DNA from: Nonlabens marinus S1-08
Lineage (GTDB): Bacteria > Bacteroidota > Bacteroidia > Flavobacteriales > Flavobacteriaceae
Length of the DNA stretch: 64,000 nt
NCBI RefSeq assembly: GCF_000831385.1
Contig: NZ_AP014548.1
Location: 1,479,779 to 1,543,778, forward strand
Reading direction: 5' to 3'
The position numbers were made by a program, and so were the translations under genes. Below, piece by piece: positions 18,821 through 27,176 of this stretch (the first letter of the stretch is position 1; every line of letters starts with the position of its first letter). The notes under the pieces are model-generated. The model did no database searches. It worked only from the letters and a program-made list of their open reading frames with translations, and was not told where the DNA came from.

Positions 18821-20106
18821 TGCTCAACAGTGCCATAGGCGACAAGCCTAAATTTGACGTCAGCATCATCTTGATCTATCTCGCGCTAGTGTTGATAGGT
18901 TGGGTAAGTATTTACAGCGCAGCACCAGTTGAAGCTCACGGCTCTATTTTTGACATAGATGAGGTTTACGGAAAACAGTTTCTATGGATCATCCTCGCCA
19001 TAGCCTTGATTGTTCTCATTTTTGCGATAGAAGTCAAGTTTTTTGAACGTTTTGCTGGGGTAATTTATGTTGTTTCCTTGTTATCACTGGCTGGTTTGTT
19101 CGTTTTTGGAAAAGAAATTTCAGGTGCAACCTCTTGGTACGGTATCGGTTCAATGAGCTTGCAGCCCAGTGAGTTTGCTAAATTTGCGACGGCATTAGCA
19201 TTAGCTAAGTACTTGAGTCAATTGGATATCTCGGTTAGAGATATCAAGCATCTCTTCATTGCTGGAGGGATCGTGTTATTACCTGCAATTTTAATCGTCC
19301 CGCAGCCAGATCCAGGAAGTGCATTAGTTTATGGCGCTTTCTTTTTTGCACTGCACAGGGAAGGATTATCACTTTGGTTCTTGTTGTTAGCGATTATCGC
19401 ATTGGTGTTATTCATCGGTTCCCTGTTGGTAGGTCCATGGTGGATGGCGGCGATCAGCCTTGTAGTAGTAGGGGTAATATTTTCGCTTTCGCGAAAGCGA
19501 CACAAAAATAGAAGAGGTTCTAAACCACAAGTGTCTTGGTTTGCAGCTGTCTTAATTGCCTGTATTGCGTTTGCTTTTACTGCAGATTTCATTTTTGAAA
19601 ACGTCTTTCAAGAACGTCACAGAAACCGTATTAACATTGTGCTAGGAAGGCTAGATGACAGTCAAGGAGTGCAGTACAATATCATCCAAAGCGAGATTGC
19701 CATTGGCAGCGGTGGTCTTTCTGGTAAGGGCCTGCTTAAGGGAACTCAGACTCAGGGTGGTTTTGTTCCAGAGCAGCACACAGATTTTATTTTCTCTGCG
19801 ATAGGAGAGGAGTTTGGTCTGCTAGGGGCAGGTGCTGTCGTGGTGTTATTTGTTTTACTCATCTACCGACTGGTCATCATGGCTGAGCGCCAGCGCAATC
19901 AGTTTTCTCGTATTTACGGTTATGGGGTCGCAGGAATCTTCTTTGTCCACTTCTTTGTAAACGTGGGTATGGTGTTAGGCTTACTGCCTACCGTCGGTAT
20001 TCCTTTACCCTTTATGAGTTATGGAGGTAGTGGCTTGTGGGGCTTTACAGTGCTGCTGTTTATTTTTGTAAAGCTAGACGCTCATAGGATGAGTTATCAG
20101 CATTAG
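18820..20106 (+). CDS. rodA: Rod shape-determining protein RodA (SEDS glycosyltransferase)
   Basis: 428 residues, ~10 membrane helices. SEDS signatures: SLQPSEFAKFATALALAKY (~108-126), PQPDPGSALVYGAFFF (~158-173, with the catalytic Asp region) and LPLPFMSYGGSG-type ending GIPLPFMSYGGSGLWG. Starts with GTG whose G is the last base of the mrdA TAG (TAGTG overlap), implying translational coupling. Longer than many RodA proteins because of a cytoplasmic loop that contains a palindrome copy (19484-19499) read as LSRKR. Confidence 0.95.
   Translation: MLNSAIGDKPKFDVSIILIYLALVLIGWVSIYSAAPVEAHGSIFDIDEVYGKQFLWIILAIALIVLIFAIEVKFFERFAGVIYVVSLLSLAGLFVFGKEISGATSWYGIGSMSLQPSEFAKFATALALAKYLSQLDISVRDIKHLFIAGGIVLLPAILIVPQPDPGSALVYGAFFFALHREGLSLWFLLLAIIALVLFIGSLLVGPWWMAAISLVVVGVIFSLSRKRHKNRRGSKPQVSWFAAVLIACIAFAFTADFIFENVFQERHRNRINIVLGRLDDSQGVQYNIIQSEIAIGSGGLSGKGLLKGTQTQGGFVPEQHTDFIFSAIGEEFGLLGAGAVVVLFVLLIYRLVIMAERQRNQFSRIYGYGVAGIFFVHFFVNVGMVLGLLPTVGIPLPFMSYGGSGLWGFTVLLFIFVKLDAHRMSYQH
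19484..19499. repeat. 16-bp palindrome copy 4 (perfect, in rodA)
   Basis: Exact CGCTTTCGCGAAAGCG, read as LSRKR in a basic loop (SLSRKRHKNRRG) between membrane helices. Confidence 0.95.
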
Positions 20107-20112
20107 CAACAA

Positions 20113-20907
20113 TTACCATCCCGTTGCATCATATGTGGATTCTATTCTGATTTCTATGTCATCAGGTAATTGTGAGAAAAAATCAATACCCGTCAGTTCT
20201 TCTATGTGGTCAACAGAAACCTTAAAATCATTTATAGAACGGTCAGTTTTGGCATGTGGTACTAGAAAAGATAGGATTGTTGGTTTTCCATTATTGTCCT
20301 TATAAACTATTTTGTAAAAATATTCTGGTACACTTACCTCTTCATTCCCGATGCTTGAGAGATCATCTGTCAAGATAGATCCAGTTACTACATACAAGGA
20401 TTCCATTTTTGCATAGCGTCTGATTTTTTGTTCTAGATCGTTCCAGTTGCCTGCATTAAATTCATGCAATTGTGGGCTGATGTTGCTGGTCAAAAAAGTT
20501 TCTTCATAATCTGCTAAGGATCCTCGCCGGTCACCTGCTGGTACCAAATGACCGCGATCGTAACCGCTGTTCTTGTAATTGCGCCAACTGGCTGCACCAG
20601 TGCTAACCATATCATCAATCTCAAAATAGGGTCGCTTATAGTCTGCAGGCTGGATATCTTTTGTAGTTAGAATGTGCGCTGTCCATTCTGCTTGCTCGTG
20701 TTTTTTGTTGTAAGAGAGGCTGTAGGTGCGATGATGTACTACCTGATGGTTTGAAGTAGGGAGGTAATCAGCTCGATTGAATGTGGCATCATTTTGTGAT
20801 TCTACTGCGATATTTTCGTTGGAAATCGATTGATTTTGAATTTTCTGAATCCAGAACAGGGCAAACATAAAACCAATGGCCAAGAGCGTGTAGATGAACT
20901 TTTTCAA
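20113..20907 (-). CDS. DNA/RNA non-specific endonuclease (beta-beta-alpha-Me, NUC1 type)
   Basis: 264 residues. N-terminal hydrophobic segment (~5-20) serving as signal or anchor, then the nuclease domain with the DRGH motif at GYDRGHLVPAGDRRGS (~115-130) and a metal-binding asparagine downstream in SNISPQLHEFNAGNW. Members cut DNA and RNA without sequence specificity; with an export signal this one probably acts in the periplasm or outside. Overlaps the upstream permease by 4 bp (ATGA type), so the two are co-expressed. Confidence 0.9.
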   Translation of the reverse strand: MKKFIYTLLAIGFMFALFWIQKIQNQSISNENIAVESQNDATFNRADYLPTSNHQVVHHRTYSLSYNKKHEQAEWTAHILTTKDIQPADYKRPYFEIDDMVSTGAASWRNYKNSGYDRGHLVPAGDRRGSLADYEETFLTSNISPQLHEFNAGNWNDLEQKIRRYAKMESLYVVTGSILTDDLSSIGNEEVSVPEYFYKIVYKDNNGKPTILSFLVPHAKTDRSINDFKVSVDHIEELTGIDFFSQLPDDIEIRIESTYDATGW

Positions 20908-22007
20908 GAATTTGTCCTAACGTCTAGAGCATCGCGCAACGAATTGCCTAAAAGCATGAATGCCATCACCAGTAACATAATCGCAATCCCAGGAACAACC
21001 GCAAGGTAAGCCTTGTCTAAAATAATGTATTGATAGTGATCTTTTATCATACTTCCCCAAGAAGGGATAGGGGGTTGAGCTCCTAAACCAAGAAAGCTCA
21101 AACCTGCTTCTATCAAAATAGCTGCGGCAAAATTTGCAGCACTGATTACAATAACTGGAGCGAGAATGTTAGGTAAAATATGTCGAGCAATAATCCTCAT
21201 ATCATTAAACCCTAATGCTCTAGCCGCAGTAACATATTGGTATTCTTTGGCTACAATCATTTGTCCTCTTACCACCCTAGCAATCTCTACCCACATGGTT
21301 AACCCTACTGCGATGAATACGGTCAAAAATCCTTTGCCTAAGGCGATACTTATGGCAATAACCATGAGTAGTGTAGGTATCGACCAGGTCACATTAATCA
21401 ACCACATGATTGCGGCATCTATTTTCCCACCATAATACCCTGCAATGGCGCCTAGGGGTATACCTATCAACAAAGAAATCAGTACAGCCACAAAGCCTAT
21501 ACTGATACTCACTCTTGTACCTATCATCATCCTGCTGAGCAAGTCCCGTCCATATTTATCTGTTCCTAGCAGGAAGGTTTTGTGGGTGGTATAGCTTTCG
21601 CGAAAGCGAGATAGTTCCAATTCTTGAGCTTCATAGAATTCTAGAGGTTTGAAAGGAAGCTCCTGCCCATCCACATCGTAAGGTTGATAGGCAATGACTC
21701 CATCTATTTTTTTCAAGTCAGTAAAAGGAATTTCTGTACCTGGTGTTTCATTACCGTTCCACCAGTCTAGAACGCTAGAGCTTTGATTGATAGAAGGAAT
21801 TGTAATCAGGTCTACTGCAAACCCAGGAGGCTGGGAGTGTATAGAAATATGCATCTGGTTAGCATACTGACTGCTATCAGGTGCGAGCACATAGGCAAAT
21901 AAGGCAATCAGAATGAAAAATGAAATGATACAGAAACTCAAAACGCCCCAAAAACTTTTGCGAAGTTTTTGGAGCGTGAGTTTACTTAAAGATGCGGTTT
22001 TGGGCAT
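20904..22007 (-). CDS. OppC/DppC-type ABC transporter permease
   Basis: 367 residues. One N-terminal helix (~18-38), a soluble insertion (~50-150), then the permease core with five helices. The EAA loop is visible as AARALGFNDMRIIARHILPNILAP (~255-278), and the family segment LGTDKYGRDLLSRMMIG precedes the core. Such permeases import oligopeptides or nickel with an OppB partner, ATPases and a binding protein, none of which are adjacent. The first 150 residues are longer than in E. coli DppC. Contains a palindrome copy read as RFRES, the only use of this reading frame in the window. Confidence 0.9.
   Translation of the reverse strand: MPKTASLSKLTLQKLRKSFWGVLSFCIISFFILIALFAYVLAPDSSQYANQMHISIHSQPPGFAVDLITIPSINQSSSVLDWWNGNETPGTEIPFTDLKKIDGVIAYQPYDVDGQELPFKPLEFYEAQELELSRFRESYTTHKTFLLGTDKYGRDLLSRMMIGTRVSISIGFVAVLISLLIGIPLGAIAGYYGGKIDAAIMWLINVTWSIPTLLMVIAISIALGKGFLTVFIAVGLTMWVEIARVVRGQMIVAKEYQYVTAARALGFNDMRIIARHILPNILAPVIVISAANFAAAILIEAGLSFLGLGAQPPIPSWGSMIKDHYQYIILDKAYLAVVPGIAIMLLVMAFMLLGNSLRDALDVRTNS
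21594..21608. repeat. 16-bp palindrome copy 5 (one mismatch, in the OppC-like gene)
   Basis: GCTTTCGCGAAAGCG preceded by A instead of C. On the coding strand it is read as SRFRESY. Confidence 0.9.
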
Positions 22008-22009
22008 CG

Positions 22010-24193
22010 CTAGTTTTTAAGGGACACGCTACCGTTTCTCTTAATTTTATTGGTCTTCAAGTCTCTTAAGACATTGATGGCCTCTTCAATATACATGTCT
22101 TCATTAATGTTAGAGTGCCAGCGATTTCTCTTATCAGCAAGGCTAGTGTCTTGTTGCATTAATGCCATTTCTCCTTTCAAAGAACTTACTTTCAAATCGT
22201 TCTTATAATCATCCAATCTTTTAAATTGATCGGTTTCTTTATCGAGATTAGCTAAGCGTGATTGATAGGATTTAATCGACAATGGTATCATGTATTGCTC
22301 CCGTTGTTCTGCCAACCACTCAGCATTCCTGTCGATCAATTGAAAGAATTCATTGCGATCTATGCGTTCTTGAGAGGCCTCGATGGACTCTTTCAAATTG
22401 CTGTAACCGTTGAATTTTCTGTAAGTAGCAGCCGGAATTTCATCATATGGTAGCGGGAATTCTTCATCGCGTTCTCCTATTTTTATATAAGAATAACGGT
22501 CTGGAGCGACGACATCACTTTTCACACCTTCTAGTTGAGTACTACCACCATTCACACGATAGAATTTTTGAGTTGTCAATTTCAAAGCTCCTAAATCACC
22601 GAAATCTGTGGTTCGTACATACCGATTCAAATCCTCGAAGTTTTGTACCGTTCCTTTACCAAAGGTTTGTTTACTACCTATTACAATAGCACGATCATAA
22701 TCTTGTAATGCTGCTGCTAGAATTTCAGAGGCACTTGCACTCAATTCATTAACTAGAACTACCAGGGGACCTTCCCATAGAATTTTGCCACCATCATCAT
22801 CATTCAAAGTTTGAGTTCTATTGTTCTTTGCACCTACTTGAACAATTGGTCCATCTTCAATGAAAAGACCCGCCATCTCTATCACTTCTCTCAAAGATCC
22901 ACCACCATTGTTTCTCAAGTCAATAACAAGACCTTCCATGCCTTCTGCCTTGAGCTTTACAATTTCTTTAGCTACATCATCACCAGCCGCTCTGGCTGAT
23001 GCATTTTCCGTACTGAAATAAAACTTAGGAAGATTGATGACTCCATAACTCATTTCATCATCTTGAATCAAAGCAGTTTTAGCAAATGTTTCCTCTATTA
23101 AAACCACATCGCGAATCAATGTCACCTCTTTTATGCTTCCATCCACCTTTTTTAGTGTTAGGATCACTTTAGTCCCTTTAGGCCCTTTGATTAAATCCAC
23201 CGCATCGCTGATTCTCATACCTACAATACTTGTGGCAATAGAATCTTTGTCTTGAGCGACTCTTAAAATCTGGTCTCCTTTTTCCAGCTTACCGCTTGTT
23301 GATGCTGGACCACCAGAGATAATTTCCATAATTTCTATGTTATCCATCTTTTTCTGCAAACGAGCGCCGATACCTTCTAGCGTACCACTAATAGAAGTGT
23401 CAAAACGATCTTTACTTTGCGGTGCAAAATAATTTGTATGTGGGTCAAAATGGGTCGTGATATTGTTTAAGAAAACCGAGAAGTAATCCAATCGATCCAC
23501 ATCATCACTTAAATCAAAGTTTTCCTCCATGGATTTTTTGACTTCCATACGAGCTTCTTTTTCTAGCTCTGAAGGAGTTTTCTTTTCTGTAAACGCCTTA
23601 CTCATGGAATTTTCATCATCAGTATCACTGGCTTCTTGATCTTCAAGCTTACTATTGTAAATACCGATTGCAGACAGTTTTAACAACTTTCTCCAGTGGT
23701 CTTTTAATTCTTTGCGATTGGCAGCATAAGGAATGCTTTCATAATCTGTATTGATCTCTTCTTCCGCATCAAAATCGAAAGGCTGGTTTATCACTTCTTT
23801 AAAAATAGCTTCTGACTCTTTCTCTCGTTTTAGCAAACGTTCGTAAACAATATTGAAAAAATCAACACGTCCATCTCTAATCTGGTCATCAATTAAGAAT
23901 TCAAAAGTTTGAAACTCTTGATAATCACTGGCTAGAAAATATCTTTTCGCAGGATCCACTTCATACACAAAGTTTTTGAAAACATCTTGAGAGAATTGAT
24001 CTGTTAAATCTGCTGGAGAATAATGATTTCGTTCTAGTACATGATGAATGAGCTCAACAAGCAGTTGCTCTTTTTCTTTATCGCCTGGGTCAATAGAAGA
24101 ACTATTGGTGAAACTACAACTCGCGGTAGCCGCCATTAGTGCTATTACAGCAATTGCAATATTGTTTTTTAGGAAGTTCATAAGGTCGTTCAT
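22010..24193 (-). CDS. Carboxy-terminal (tail-specific) processing protease, S41 family
   Basis: About 727 residues from the chosen ATG (24193). Another in-frame ATG at 24181 begins directly before the lipoprotein-like leader FLKNNIAIAVIALMAATASC, so the mature enzyme is likely lipidated and periplasmic. An upstream in-frame ATG at 24229 is possible but gives a poor n-region. Domains: N-terminal Prc helical region (~30-230), PDZ (~240-320, GIGARLQKKMDNIEI and GPASTSGKLEKGDQIL), S41 core with LVIDLRNNGGGSL, the nucleophile serine in NELSASASEI and the general-base lysine in KQTFGKGTVQ, then a C-terminal helical region. Degrades or trims proteins from exposed C-termini. Confidence 0.92.
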   Translation of the reverse strand: MNDLMNFLKNNIAIAVIALMAATASCSFTNSSSIDPGDKEKEQLLVELIHHVLERNHYSPADLTDQFSQDVFKNFVYEVDPAKRYFLASDYQEFQTFEFLIDDQIRDGRVDFFNIVYERLLKREKESEAIFKEVINQPFDFDAEEEINTDYESIPYAANRKELKDHWRKLLKLSAIGIYNSKLEDQEASDTDDENSMSKAFTEKKTPSELEKEARMEVKKSMEENFDLSDDVDRLDYFSVFLNNITTHFDPHTNYFAPQSKDRFDTSISGTLEGIGARLQKKMDNIEIMEIISGGPASTSGKLEKGDQILRVAQDKDSIATSIVGMRISDAVDLIKGPKGTKVILTLKKVDGSIKEVTLIRDVVLIEETFAKTALIQDDEMSYGVINLPKFYFSTENASARAAGDDVAKEIVKLKAEGMEGLVIDLRNNGGGSLREVIEMAGLFIEDGPIVQVGAKNNRTQTLNDDDGGKILWEGPLVVLVNELSASASEILAAALQDYDRAIVIGSKQTFGKGTVQNFEDLNRYVRTTDFGDLGALKLTTQKFYRVNGGSTQLEGVKSDVVAPDRYSYIKIGERDEEFPLPYDEIPAATYRKFNGYSNLKESIEASQERIDRNEFFQLIDRNAEWLAEQREQYMIPLSIKSYQSRLANLDKETDQFKRLDDYKNDLKVSSLKGEMALMQQDTSLADKRNRWHSNINEDMYIEEAINVLRDLKTNKIKRNGSVSLKN

Positions 24194-24305
24194 TTGTCTC
24201 TTTCTACTGTTGTAAAAATCGTGCCACACTCATTTCTATGAATGTAAGTGTAGATGCGATCACATCACGGCTAATTTACTTAATTTTAACCACCTTAAGG
24301 AAGCT

Positions 24306-25088
24306 ATGAAAGAGAAAAAAAGACCATTAATTCTGGTCACCAACGACGACGGGATCACTGCCAAAGGAATTAGAACCCTAATTAATATCGCATCACAGCT
24401 AGGAGATGTGGTAGTAGTTGCACCAGATAAGCCTCAAAGTGCCATGGGACATGCCATTACCATTAATGATACGCTCTACGTCAAAGAGTTTAAGTTACAT
24501 GACTACGATCATAAGGAGTATACCACCAGTGGTACTCCTGTAGACTGTGTCAAAATGGCCAGTCATGAAATTCTAGAACGCAAACCAGACCTGTGTGTGA
24601 GTGGAATCAACCATGGAAGCAATAGTGCGATAAACGTTATTTACAGCGGTACTATGAGTGCAGCCATGGAAGCAGGAATCGAAGGCATACCAGCTATAGG
24701 TTTCTCCTTATGCGATTATAATGCTGATGCTGATTTTGAACCCGCCAGACCTTATGTAGAAAGCATCATCAAGCAGGTGTTGGAAAATGGCATGGCAAAA
24801 GGGGTGTTGCTCAATGTAAATATTCCAAAAGCAACGGCAGAGGAACTTAAAGGCATCAAAATTTGCAGACAAGCAAATGCATACTGGGTGGAAGAGTTTG
24901 ACAAGAGAACAAATCCATACGGTAAGGATTATTACTGGTTGACTGGAAAATTTGTAAACGATGATAAAGGAGAAGATACTGATGAATGGGCGCTGGAACA
25001 CAATTATATATCAGTAGTTCCTACACAGTTTGACTTAACTGCGCATCATTACATAAAGGAATTAAACACCTGGGCATTTGAAAGCTAA
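24306..25088 (+). CDS. surE: 5'/3'-nucleotidase SurE
   Basis: 260 residues. Metal-binding N-terminus LVTNDDGITAKG (~10-21), VVAPDKPQSAMGHAIT, TSGTPVDCVKMA and SGINHGSN (~99-106). Cytosolic metal-dependent phosphatase acting on nucleoside monophosphates, linked to stationary-phase survival in other bacteria. Followed by a small membrane-protein gene that starts inside its end, and by lpxB; the surE-lpxB pairing is common in this family. Confidence 0.95.
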   Translation: MKEKKRPLILVTNDDGITAKGIRTLINIASQLGDVVVVAPDKPQSAMGHAITINDTLYVKEFKLHDYDHKEYTTSGTPVDCVKMASHEILERKPDLCVSGINHGSNSAINVIYSGTMSAAMEAGIEGIPAIGFSLCDYNADADFEPARPYVESIIKQVLENGMAKGVLLNVNIPKATAEELKGIKICRQANAYWVEEFDKRTNPYGKDYYWLTGKFVNDDKGEDTDEWALEHNYISVVPTQFDLTAHHYIKELNTWAFES

Positions 25089-25377
25089 AATTCTAAAAGG
25101 TTTTGTTTTAGGAATTGTTGCAAACGCAATAGGAACCTTCCTATATATTTACTTTTTCAGCGATCACACCTTCGAGTATGTGATTGAAAAAGGTGTAGAG
25201 CAGGGGTTTATAGGAAGTTTAATTGGTTTAGGTGCCTTGTTGAACCTTTTGCTTTTTTTCTTTTTCTTGACTCAAAAGGTAGGTAAATTTCAAAAGCCAT
25301 TACAAGTATATGAAGCTCGAGGGGTGATCATGGCAACTTTACTGGCGGCATTTGCTGTTTTATATTTTGAATTCTAG
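25078..25377 (+). CDS. Small membrane protein of unknown function
   Basis: 99 residues, three hydrophobic stretches (~7-25, ~43-63, ~80-97). The start is a TTG overlapping the last 11 bases of surE; the only in-frame ATG lies far downstream (near 25329) and would leave a fragment, so the TTG or a nearby alternative start is favoured. It ends 3 bp before lpxB, so surE, this gene and lpxB form one unit. I recognise no named family. Confidence 0.72.
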   Translation: MKAKILKGFVLGIVANAIGTFLYIYFFSDHTFEYVIEKGVEQGFIGSLIGLGALLNLLLFFFFLTQKVGKFQKPLQVYEARGVIMATLLAAFAVLYFEF

Positions 25378-25380
25378 AGT

Positions 25381-26511
25381 ATGAAATACTATTTGATTGC
25401 AGGAGAAGCTAGTGGTGATTTACACGGTTCCTTATTAATGAAAGAACTAAAAAATCAAGACGCTAATGCTCAATTCAGATTTTGGGGTGGCGAGTTGATG
25501 CAGCAGCATGGCGGTGTGTTGGTAAGGCATTATCGTGACCTCGCTTTTATGGGTTTTGTAGAAGTGCTGGGGAACTTGCGTACTATTTTACGAAATATCA
25601 ACGACTGTAAAAAGGATATTCAAGCTTTCGAACCAGATGTCATTATCTACATCGACTATCCTGGTTTCAATTTTAGGATCATGAAATGGGCGCGTATCAA
25701 AGGATATCGCAATCATTATTATATCTCACCTCAAATCTGGGCTTGGAAAGAAAATCGTATCAAATCCATCAAACGTGATGTGGATGAGATGTATGTCATT
25801 CTTCCTTTTGAGAAAGAGTTTTATGAGCAAAAGCACCAATTTCCAGTTCATTTTGTGGGACATCCTTTAATAGATTCCATCACTCAAAGGTCAAAAGTCG
25901 ACCATGAAAAGTTTTTAGAAGAGCATCATTTAGATGACCGTCCTATCGTTGCACTGCTTCCTGGTAGTCGTAAACAGGAGATTAAGAACATGTTACAGGT
26001 CATGTTGAGAATGACAGATGAGTTTCCGGACTATCTTTTTGTTATTGCCGGTGCTCCTGGACAAGAAAAATCATTTTATGATACTTTTCTTAAGAAGAAG
26101 AACGTTCATTTGATTATGAATCGCACCTACGATTTGCTCAGTTTGTCCCATGCGGCATTAGTGACTTCAGGTACCGCAACCTTGGAGACAGGGTTGTTTA
26201 AAGTGCCTCAAGTGGTCTGTTACAAGGGCAGCACCATTTCGTACCATATTGCAAAGCGCATCATTAAATTGGATTACATTTCTCTAGTAAATTTAATCAT
26301 GGATCGTCCTGTTGTTAAGGAGTTGATTCAAAATGAATTCAATAAGAAAAATCTCAAAAGCGAATTGCAACAGCTGCTCGATTCAGAGCAACGCAACCGC
26401 ATATTTACCGATTATTACAATCTGGAAAAAAAACTAGGTGGCGTAGGTGCTAGTGAAAAGACGGCACAGCTCATTTACAAATCTATTGAACCGAGTGAGG
26501 ATGATGAATAA
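25381..26511 (+). CDS. lpxB: Lipid-A-disaccharide synthase
   Basis: 376 residues, GT19 family. Motifs: IAGEASGDLHGSLLM at the N-terminus, FWGGELMQ, PQIWAWKENRIKSIK (~115-130), VGHPLID, LLPGSRKQEIKNML (~195-208) and the C-terminal CYKGSTISYHIAKR. Condenses UDP-diacylglucosamine and lipid X at the inner membrane during lipid A synthesis. lptC for LPS export is at 39938. Its end overlaps the NlpC/P60 gene. Confidence 0.96.
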   Translation: MKYYLIAGEASGDLHGSLLMKELKNQDANAQFRFWGGELMQQHGGVLVRHYRDLAFMGFVEVLGNLRTILRNINDCKKDIQAFEPDVIIYIDYPGFNFRIMKWARIKGYRNHYYISPQIWAWKENRIKSIKRDVDEMYVILPFEKEFYEQKHQFPVHFVGHPLIDSITQRSKVDHEKFLEEHHLDDRPIVALLPGSRKQEIKNMLQVMLRMTDEFPDYLFVIAGAPGQEKSFYDTFLKKKNVHLIMNRTYDLLSLSHAALVTSGTATLETGLFKVPQVVCYKGSTISYHIAKRIIKLDYISLVNLIMDRPVVKELIQNEFNKKNLKSELQQLLDSEQRNRIFTDYYNLEKKLGGVGASEKTAQLIYKSIEPSEDDE

Positions 26512-27163
26512 GAGTTCGCTTTCGCGAAAGCGAATTACACACAGCATAGCAACACCTATAGTTCGAACGGCTGTAATATGCTCCATAGCTGCATTGATGG
26601 CTTCTTGCGGGAGTTCTAAGCCGCACGTCATCACCACTAAAGCGGAGGCCAAAGAATACCAAGAGCAAATAGCTGCAGTACGACCGGCTCGCAGAAACAT
26701 CACTCGCAATACTACGGAACGTCCAGATACAGAACCTGTAGAGGAAGAGCCAGCAGTGGAAGAAGTGCCGCTGGACATGACGACAGTAGATGTTGCAATA
26801 AAGACAGCCATGAATTATGAAGGCGTACGTTACAGGTATGGTGGCTCAACGCGTGCAGGAATGGATTGTAGCGGGTTACTGCATATATCATTTGCTGAGG
26901 CGGGTGAGACGGTACCACGCACCAGTATGAGCTTTTTTCAAGCGGCTACACCTATTGATGTAAAGGAAGTGCGTAAGGGCGACCTCATGTTTTTCGCCAC
27001 TGGGCGAGATCGTAAAAAGATCAATCATGTAGCTCTAGTAACTGAGGTTACTCCAGCTGAGGTTCGTTTTGTACACGCCACGGTATCTCAAGGGGTTGTT
27101 GTTTCTTCATTAAATGAGCCTTATTGGCTAGGGAAGTACCGTAGTTCAGGACGATTATTTTAA
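26504..27163 (+). CDS. NlpC/P60 (C40) family cell-wall peptidase, lipoprotein
   Basis: 219 residues from ATG 26504 (26501 equally possible). Leader with basic n-region, hydrophobic core and lipobox LMASC near residue 35, then a low-complexity Pro/Glu linker (~60-95) and the C40 domain with catalytic Cys in GMDCSGLLHIS, His in INHVALVTE and a third polar position in FVHATVS. Predicted to cut stem peptides of peptidoglycan from an outer-membrane anchor. The longer upstream extension lies entirely within lpxB and is rejected. The palindrome at 26517 encodes SLSRKR at the very start of the leader and gives it its positive charge. Confidence 0.9.
   Translation: MNKSSLSRKRITHSIATPIVRTAVICSIAALMASCGSSKPHVITTKAEAKEYQEQIAAVRPARRNITRNTTERPDTEPVEEEPAVEEVPLDMTTVDVAIKTAMNYEGVRYRYGGSTRAGMDCSGLLHISFAEAGETVPRTSMSFFQAATPIDVKEVRKGDLMFFATGRDRKKINHVALVTEVTPAEVRFVHATVSQGVVVSSLNEPYWLGKYRSSGRLF
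26517..26532. repeat. 16-bp palindrome copy 6 (perfect, start of the NlpC/P60 gene)
   Basis: Exact core, extended to the 20-bp TTCGCTTTCGCGAAAGCGAA (26515-26534). It begins 5 bp after the lpxB stop and is translated as LSRKR in the signal peptide of the next gene. Confidence 0.95.
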
Positions 27164-27176
27164 ATTCTTTTAAAGA

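Noticed and set aside
26447..26503. Upstream extension of the NlpC/P60 gene
   Set aside because: It lies wholly within lpxB; starts at 26501/26504 give a proper lipoprotein leader.
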